Assembly: GCF_000422705.1 (NCBI RefSeq)
Contig: NZ_AUGO01000013.1
Span: forward strand, 62,001-126,000
Length of the DNA stretch: 64,000 nucleotides
Direction: 5' to 3'
DNA from: Flavobacterium soli DSM 19725
GTDB lineage: Bacteria; Bacteroidota; Bacteroidia; Flavobacteriales; Flavobacteriaceae
Of this stretch, positions 59,538 to 64,000 are shown piece by piece; the first letter of the stretch is position 1; every line of letters starts with the position of its first letter. The notes below the pieces were generated by a model, which searched no databases, had not been told where the DNA came from, and saw only the letters and a list, made by a program, of their open reading frames with translations. Made by a program: the position numbers and the translations under genes.

Positions 59538-60581
59538 TTATTTTTGGAATCTTATTTCGAAAACATTTTTTTCATAAACAATACCTTCAATTTTTTTTAT
59601 ATAAGTTGGTTTTTGATATGGATTTATTATTAGTTGTGCGTTATTTAATTTCAAAATCCTATTAACAATATATAGACCTAGACCATCTCCATTTTTGCCA
59701 GCTTTTTTTGCGTTGATACCTGAATAGCCTTCCTTGAAAACATCTTGATTTTCCTCTTCCTTAATTTCCATACTAAACATATCTAAAATTAAGCTAAATG
59801 ATTCATCTTTCACTTCAGAGAATCGTATGCGTAATTGAGAATTGGGCATAATATATTTTACAGTATTATCAATAATGTGATATAAAGCTACTCTAATTGT
59901 TTCAAAATCAAAAGTTAAGACTTGCGTACTTTCTTCTACGGCTACATATACATCTAGTTCCTTAAAATCTTGATAAAAGACATGTAGGACAGTTAATATA
60001 ACTTTCTTTATAGGATGCGGCTGTTTTTGCAATGTTTCTTGGCCACCATCTAGCTTTTTAAAAACCGTAAATTCAGCTTTCATTGCAATACTATTTTTTG
60101 CGATTCTTAAAAAAGCGTCTGCAACTGCATCAGAATTGTCAAGAAGAAAAGTTTTAATTGTTTCTCTAATGCTCCTATAATCCTTACTTAATTTTTCTTC
60201 TGGAACTAATAAATATAATTCTTGAATATTATGTGCGTTAAATGAAGTTATATTATGAACAAGTCTTCGATTATTAGCTTGAATATCTTGAGTTAATTTG
60301 TTTTTGATTAAATTAATTTCTGCTAATTGTTCAGAATATATTTGTAATTTTTCCTTGAAGAAACGTGGTTTATTAACTATTTCATAATCATATGTAAATA
60401 GATATGTAATCCCTTCTTCAGATTGAATTATACCGTGTCTTGCTTTTTTCCTAATGAAAATACACTTATCAATTAGTGAATTTTTATTCTCACATGATAA
60501 ATAGTAGTATTCGTTTCTTTCGGGAAGATTAGAAAATATAATTACACCATCTTTATTTATCAATTTTATAAAAGTCTCCAT
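59538..60581 (-). CDS. atypical histidine kinase
   Basis: The 347-residue cytosolic protein has a C-terminal HATPase domain: N-box HIIDNTVKY (Asn239), F-box-like VFKEGYSG and G-box GKNGDGLGLYIV (296-305). The G1 motif DxGxG is not seen (DMFSM in its place). A helical stretch around RRLVHNITSFNAHN could be a dimerisation helix with His109 as phosphoacceptor. No membrane helix is found. Its ATG overlaps the receiver gene stop by one base (TAATG), so the two are translationally coupled. Confidence 0.82.
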   Translation of the reverse strand: METFIKLINKDGVIIFSNLPERNEYYYLSCENKNSLIDKCIFIRKKARHGIIQSEEGITYLFTYDYEIVNKPRFFKEKLQIYSEQLAEINLIKNKLTQDIQANNRRLVHNITSFNAHNIQELYLLVPEEKLSKDYRSIRETIKTFLLDNSDAVADAFLRIAKNSIAMKAEFTVFKKLDGGQETLQKQPHPIKKVILTVLHVFYQDFKELDVYVAVEESTQVLTFDFETIRVALYHIIDNTVKYIMPNSQLRIRFSEVKDESFSLILDMFSMEIKEEENQDVFKEGYSGINAKKAGKNGDGLGLYIVNRILKLNNAQLIINPYQKPTYIKKIEGIVYEKNVFEIRFQK

Positions 60582-61234
60582 TAGTTAATCTCTTTACTAA
60601 ATCGTTCAATTAAGCTAATAAATTCATACGGTTCTGCATCTTTTGAAAGTAAAAAATCAACTTTTTGTATAGATTCGTGAAAAACATTGTGTATTTGAAT
60701 TGCAGAATATATAACTACTTTTTTATCAGAATATCTGCTTTTAATATTTAATGCTAATCCTAAACCTTCATCTTTACAATCTAATAATTTTCCAACACCT
60801 TGAACATCTACAAAAACAATGTCTGCATTTTTTATTGCATCATCATTATATGATTTAAGGTCTGTTATACTTTTGGTATTTATCCATCCTTCGTTTATCA
60901 AAATTTTTACAACTTTAAATTTTGTATCATCATCAATAAATAATATTGAAATTGTTCTTCGTAATTTTTCCATGTCAGTTTCTGATCTGGATATTTGATT
61001 ATCTCCATTTTCTTGTTGGTTTAAATTTAGAATAATATTGTTCGTATTTGTTGAATTTATATTAGGATTATTATCAATGTCTATTGGATTTGAAAGCGGT
61101 GTAGGGCTTTTCTTTTTGTAATTCTTGTATGCAATTGTGATTGCGATTATTGTTCCTAGTAAAGCTAAAGGATAATACCAATTAATTTTCCAGAAATCCG
61201 TAGTATCAAATTGTAAAAGTAAATTTGTAATCAT
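60581..61234 (-). CDS. membrane-anchored receiver domain protein
   Basis: From ATG 61234 the protein has 217 residues: one membrane helix (WYYPLALLGTIIAITIAY, about 19-36), an Asn/Thr-rich linker and a receiver domain at about 95-215. The acidic pocket is FIDDD (Asp101-103), the phosphoacceptor Asp143 in IVFVDVQG, Ser177 and Lys198. No output domain follows. A receiver tethered to the membrane and coupled to a soluble kinase reverses the usual two-component topology. The frame could begin at 61318. Confidence 0.82.
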   Translation of the reverse strand: MITNLLLQFDTTDFWKINWYYPLALLGTIIAITIAYKNYKKKSPTPLSNPIDIDNNPNINSTNTNNIILNLNQQENGDNQISRSETDMEKLRRTISILFIDDDTKFKVVKILINEGWINTKSITDLKSYNDDAIKNADIVFVDVQGVGKLLDCKDEGLGLALNIKSRYSDKKVVIYSAIQIHNVFHESIQKVDFLLSKDAEPYEFISLIERFSKEIN

Positions 61235-61274
61235 ATATAAATTATTTGAGTTTAAAAGGTTATTGTGTTTATCA

Positions 61275-61288
61275 TTGTTGTACAACAA
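61275..61288. promoter_or_regulatory. 14-bp palindrome upstream of the receiver-kinase operon
   Basis: TTGTTGTACAACAA is a perfect palindrome 41 bases upstream of the ATG at 61234, a possible operator. Confidence 0.4.
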
Positions 61289-61488
61289 GAATATGTGAAA
61301 CAAGCATTCGCAGATCACTCCAAAAAGGGGTTATAAGCGAAGGTTTTTTTCGTCTAATTTTCGAAAATAACAATTGTTTTTATAGATTCCATCAATATTT
61401 AAATTTTCTAAATGTTTTCCATTTTATATAACATAATTAATAAAATATTTAGAAAACAGTTATTGTACCTCCCAAAAATATAAAAAAA

Positions 61489-61633
61489 ATCTCCCCCACC
61501 ACTAGGGGAAACCCTATTTCTTTAACACAAAGCTAAAGAACTTAAAGGGCTAGAAAGTACGGTTTTCCGTAAAACCATAAAATAATTCCAATAAAAATAG
61601 CGTAGGGTTTCAAAACAACGAGTTTGGGGAGAT
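61489..61633. other. structured intergenic segment with nested inverted repeats
   Basis: Outer arms ATCTCCCC (61489-61496) and GGGGAGAT (61626-61633) and inner arms GAAACCCTA (61508-61516) and TAGGGTTTC (61603-61611) can nest. Inside lies GGTTTT / AAAACC (61561-61576). A small RNA, a long hairpin element or an attenuator are all possible. Confidence 0.5.
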
Positions 61634-61778
61634 CCGTTGTAGTGTATTATGCTCAAATATAGGGATTTATTGTATTCAAAAATTGTTTCAGTCCATTATT
61701 TATAGTGTGTAGTCTTACAAATACCTATAAATAGGGGGTAGTTAGAACGTTCCGCCACTTCGTTACTCTTTTCCACTG

Positions 61779-61967
61779 GTGGAATGCTTCAATGGTGAGG
61801 TGGAACGTATTAAAAGTTTAGTGGAATGCTTCAACGGTGAGGCGGAACGTAGTAAAGGTTTGGCGGAACGCTTCAACAGTGAGGTGGAACGTAGTAAAGG
61901 TTTGGTGGAATGCTTCAGCAGTGAAGCGGAACGTAGTAAAGGTTTGGTTGAACATGCCAAAGAAGAG
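61779..61967. repeat. nine-unit 21-bp tandem array with 42-bp super-repeat
   Basis: GTGGAA or GCGGAA recurs at 61779, 61800, 61821, 61842, 61863, 61884, 61905 and 61926, always 21 bp apart, with GTTGAA at 61947. Odd units continue TGCTTCAAC, even units CGTAGTAAAGG. A 16-bp repeat (AAGAAGAGTGGAATAA) follows at about 61960-61998. Confidence 0.92.
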
Positions 61968-61991
61968 TGGAATAAAAGAAGAGTGGAATAA
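61779..61991 (+). CDS. possible short heptad-repeat protein
   Basis: The plus-strand frame from GTG 61779 reads as heptapeptides VECFNGE and AERSKGL in alternation and ends VEHAKEEWNKRRVE, 70 residues. Many differences between units are synonymous (GAG/GAA, AAT/AAC, CGT/CGC), which favours coding on this strand, and a terminator follows at 62023. No ribosome-binding site or ATG is visible, and the minus strand is also open, so it may be a remnant. Confidence 0.3.
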   Translation: MECFNGEVERIKSLVECFNGEAERSKGLAERFNSEVERSKGLVECFSSEAERSKGLVEHAKEEWNKRRVE

Positions 61992-62022
61992 AAGAAGAGC
62001 CGGAAGTTCATTGCCTATTTTA

Positions 62023-62058
62023 AAAGCAAAATCCCTTTCAGTTTTGAAAGGGATTTTT
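62023..62058 (+). terminator. terminator hairpin copy 3 of 3
   Basis: AAAGCA, stem AAATCCCTTTCA / TGAAAGGGATTT, loop GTTT, T run: the same cassette as at 53287 and 54847. Confidence 0.88.
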
Positions 62059-62122
62059 TCGTTTTCCTACGAATATTTTAAGGATGATATTCACCCTTTT
62101 TGGGCAAAGTTTTGAGAATCGG

Positions 62123-62144
62123 TCTAACTTTGTGGATATCCGAG
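62123..62144 (+). repeat. recurring intergenic motif, copy 5
   Basis: TCTAACTTTGTGGATATCCG in an otherwise gene-free stretch (62060-62356) where nothing else was recognised. Confidence 0.55.
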
Positions 62145-62356
62145 TTATCCTGTTATTTCTTTATTATTAAAACTTAACACTACTATACAAGCCTATAAAA
62201 AGTTCTCTCTTTTAGTTTTTGGCCATGTTAAGTATTCCTGTTAAAAAAAGATTAATTTTTTTATTTTTTAAAAAAGTAGAGATAAATTATTTATAAATTT
62301 GATTAGCTGATTAAAGTTAATTTTTGTGATTAATTGATAAAATTATTATTAAAAAA

Positions 62357-62806
62357 ATGAATAAGTGTCTGTTTTTATTTTTTTTATTTTTTAAAACTAA
62401 TTTTTATAGTCAAGTCACATCTCAAAATGATGTTGATTCATTAACTACTTATTATGTACATAAGGCAGATTCGTTAATAAGGATAAATGATTTTAAAGGT
62501 GCTATTGTTAAATATAGTGAAGCTTTAAATGAAAACGCAGACAAATTAAGAATATACAAGAAACGTAGTATTGCATATCTTGCAGACAAAGACTATGAAA
62601 ATGCAATATTAGATTACAATAAAATAATAGAAATCGTTAAATCTTCTGAAAAATTAGCAAATGAATATTTTTATAGAGGTTTGTGTAAAATAATGCTAAA
62701 CAAGCCAGGTGATGATACATGTGAAGACTTAATGAAAGCTAAAGAACATGGTTTCGAAGCAGAGTGGAGTTCTTTCTCAATCTTTTGCTCAAATATTGCC
62801 AATTAA
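62357..62806 (+). CDS. exported TPR-like protein
   Basis: The 149-residue protein has a signal peptide (MNKCLFLFFLFFKTNFYSQ) and about two tetratricopeptide-like repeats: ADSLIRINDFKGAIVKYSEALNEN and RSIAYLADKDYENAILDYNKIIEI, then a partial third (EYFYRGLCKIMLNKPGDDTCEDLMKAKEHG). This layout is common in Bacteroidota exported proteins that mediate protein contacts. No partner is evident. The upstream region is very AT-rich. Confidence 0.75.
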   Translation: MNKCLFLFFLFFKTNFYSQVTSQNDVDSLTTYYVHKADSLIRINDFKGAIVKYSEALNENADKLRIYKKRSIAYLADKDYENAILDYNKIIEIVKSSEKLANEYFYRGLCKIMLNKPGDDTCEDLMKAKEHGFEAEWSSFSIFCSNIAN

Positions 62807-62865
62807 ATTTTTTTTAATAATCTTAATTCTGGAAATATAAATCCAAACTAAAAAAAAACAAAATT

Positions 62866-63336
62866 ATGATTACAAAATTTAGTCTTAAAAAAATAAGCTT
62901 TTTACTGGTTATTACTCTACTATCAGGTCTTTTTTTTATTTCCTGTTCAGATGAAAATTTTACTCAAGATGAAATCATACAAGAAAAGGAAGTGGACAAT
63001 TCCAGTATTCTTAAAAGTGGTGGACCTGCACCTATAAATTATCTTAAAGATTTCAGGTGTGAATCCGACATAATTAGTGTAATCGGTGGTTGCTATGAAT
63101 TTCAAATACGTTTCTACTACGTGGGTGGTGGTGAAAGAATACTTATTCATTCAGCAAATATGAGTACAGGAGATTGTCAAAGCAGAAATGCGAACAATTC
63201 TTGTGAAGGAAGCTATAGAGGTGATTTTATCGATAAGGATGATCGAATTAATGGATGTATCAGAGACTATCTTGAATCTGATCCAGAAGTATATAGTACA
63301 TATGTTGAAATGAGAAATAGAATTACAAGTAATTAG
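62866..63336 (+). CDS. lipoprotein of unknown function
   Basis: A 156-residue protein with a lipoprotein signal (LLVITLLSGLFFISCSDE, Cys about 27) and a small cysteine-bearing domain (DFRCESD, IGGCYEFQIRFYYVGGGERILIHS, GDCQSRNANNSCEGSY, INGCIRDY), probably disulfide-stabilised. No family was recognised. It follows the TPR gene by 59 bases and ends at its own terminator. Confidence 0.7.
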   Translation: MITKFSLKKISFLLVITLLSGLFFISCSDENFTQDEIIQEKEVDNSSILKSGGPAPINYLKDFRCESDIISVIGGCYEFQIRFYYVGGGERILIHSANMSTGDCQSRNANNSCEGSYRGDFIDKDDRINGCIRDYLESDPEVYSTYVEMRNRITSN

Positions 63337-63376
63337 ACATTAAAAATTATTTATATTTTTAGAGCTATTAAGATAG

Positions 63377-63408
63377 TAAAGGGAGGTTTTTTATCTCCCT
63401 TTATTTTT
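63377..63408 (+). terminator. intrinsic terminator
   Basis: Stem TAAAGGGAG / CTCCCTTTA with a 9-base loop, followed by TTTTTT. Confidence 0.85.
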
Positions 63409-63446
63409 TGGTAAATAATTATAAATATAAACACACGATTGCTAGT

Positions 63447-63470
63447 ATATCCACAACAGTGGTAAACTAT
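63447..63470 (-). repeat. recurring intergenic motif, copy 6
   Basis: Plus strand TATATCCACAACAGTGGT. It follows a plus-strand gene in the same sense relation as the other copies follow minus-strand genes, and it abuts the truncated frame at 63466. Confidence 0.6.
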
Positions 63471-63732
63471 TTTAGACACCCCTAAGCGAACCGATGTAAT
63501 AACAGTAGTGGAGTATGATGCAAAGGCGAATTTGGTTTTTACCAATACAGGAAGCGTGTCGCTAACCTTTGCCTTGAGTAACTCAGAGGAGCTGGAAGGT
63601 GTAGAGGTCGAACTTTCTGCCGGAGCCACTATCACGAAAACCATGGGCGAACTTCTTGAGAATGCCACCAGAATTTTGGTGCAAAACCTAGACAAGACCA
63701 AACAAGGCAGCTATAGTGTAGTGATAGAGTAG
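63466..63732 (+). pseudogene. 3' remnant of a larger gene
   Basis: The frame is open from 63466 to TAG at 63730-63732 and reads DTPKRTDVITVVEYDAKANL through VSLTFALSNSEELEGVEVELSAGATITKTMGELLENATRILVQN to YSVVIE, a plausible beta-rich C-terminal domain. No start codon or ribosome-binding site precedes it, and the sequence just upstream is the recurring motif. It looks like a gene that lost its 5' part at that junction. GTG 63508 gives a 74-residue minimum. Confidence 0.55.
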
Positions 63733-63749
63733 AAGCCTCTTTTTAAACA

Positions 63750-63779
63750 AAAAACTCCCGAATCGCTTCGGGAGTTTTT
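63750..63779. terminator. bidirectional terminator
   Basis: A 13-bp stem AAAAACTCCCGAA / TTCGGGAGTTTTT with a TCGC loop, between convergent genes. Confidence 0.93.
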
Positions 63780-63849
63780 AAGTAGTAAGACTAGAGTATT
63801 AAGTATTAAGATTTTAGAAATAAGGACTTCTAACTCCCAATTCCCAACC

Positions 63850-64000
63850 TTACTTAACCACCAGTTTTTTGGTAACCAAATGATGTTCTGAAATCAATTG
63901 AATGATGTAGTTGCCGCTGCTCATTGGCGAAACATCAATTTTAGTGTCTAAAGCAATTTTATCTAACTGTTTTTGCAAGATTCTTCTACCATTCATATCA
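63850..64000 (-). CDS. C-terminal T9SS sorting domain of a secreted protein, cut by window edge
   Basis: The minus-strand frame is open to the window end and terminates at TAA 63850-63852. It reads DMNGRRILQKQLDKIALDTKIDVSPMSSGNYIIQLISEHHLVTKKLVVK, a type A T9SS sorting domain (pattern GxxV, L..G.Y...I, K..V.K). The passenger domain lies outside the window. Confidence 0.88.
   Translation of the reverse strand, partial: DMNGRRILQKQLDKIALDTKIDVSPMSSGNYIIQLISEHHLVTKKLVVK

Noticed and set aside
61246..61431. 61-residue plus-strand ORF upstream of the kinase operon
   Set aside because: TTG start, no ribosome-binding site, composition not protein-like.
61779..61967. CRISPR array
   Set aside because: Units are contiguous 21/42-bp tandem repeats without unique spacers.
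61763..62011. 82-residue minus-strand ORF over the 21-bp array
   Set aside because: It gives Leu/Ser/Lys heptads only because the array length is a multiple of three; synonymous changes favour the plus strand, and its stop lies just beyond the array.

Overview
The window looks like chromosome of a Flavobacterium-type member of the Bacteroidota. The evidence is low GC, Bacteroidota promoters (TTG about 26 bp upstream of TAnnTTTG), three proteins with type IX secretion (T9SS) C-terminal sorting domains, several lipoproteins, GIN/DUF2807 and PspC proteins, a fused CcsBA cytochrome c assembly protein, MenD, and a DnaJ with only half of its zinc repeats. No rRNA, phage, transposase, integrase or CRISPR array was seen. 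One tRNA (Pro, TGG) is present.

Layout. 1-10.3 kb: the 3' part of asnB, two paralogous small lipoproteins (one frameshifted), a mutarotase, GNAT, VF530 and phosphatase genes, a secreted endonuclease I, an RsmB-type rRNA methyltransferase, a four-helix-bundle gene between inverted heptamer arrays, KdsC, a DUF2520 protein and a pirin. 10.5-25.7 kb: ccsBA, an ECF sigma/anti-sigma pair, glutathione peroxidase, menD, a MocR regulator divergent from a small redox protein, an unknown gene, a striking 21-bp periodic array, a secreted esterase, tRNA-Pro and trxB. 25.7-33.2 kb: a minus-strand envelope cluster (DUF4870, GIN, PadR, PspC, GIN, GIN), then DUF4442, a TIGR01777 epimerase and a YceI lipoprotein. 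33.4-44 kb: grpE-dnaJ, a NatAB-like ABC exporter followed by mscS, an NtrC-like regulator without HTH, a one-domain DEAD-like protein, GNAT, hydrolase and ABC-F genes. 44-55.9 kb: a second ECF operon, a LamG T9SS protein, a scramblase-like protein, PPK2, an outer-membrane barrel, a GNAT/PLP-racemase pair, a flavin oxidoreductase and an aspartyl-protease-like protein.

55.9-63.7 kb is the accessory part: mostly same-strand small genes (XRE-membrane, two near-identical RDD genes, an unknown membrane protein, an AlbA_2/Schlafen-type protein, a histidine kinase with a membrane-tethered receiver) separated by a recurring motif around GATATCCACAACAGTTAG. It also holds a second 21-bp periodic array, a strongly inverted-repeat intergenic segment and a 5'-truncated gene remnant. 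It reads as a cassette-like or recombination-prone locus, although no recombinase gene is in view.

The most interesting unexplained signals are the 11-unit array with exact 21-bp spacing at 21.5 kb, the cassette-like region with its shared motif, the second 21-bp array at 61.8 kb, the four-helix-bundle gene bracketed by inverted heptamer arrays, and a dispersed repeat family with constant ends and a variable central hairpin. All assignments come from reading the sequence and from family knowledge; no database search was run.
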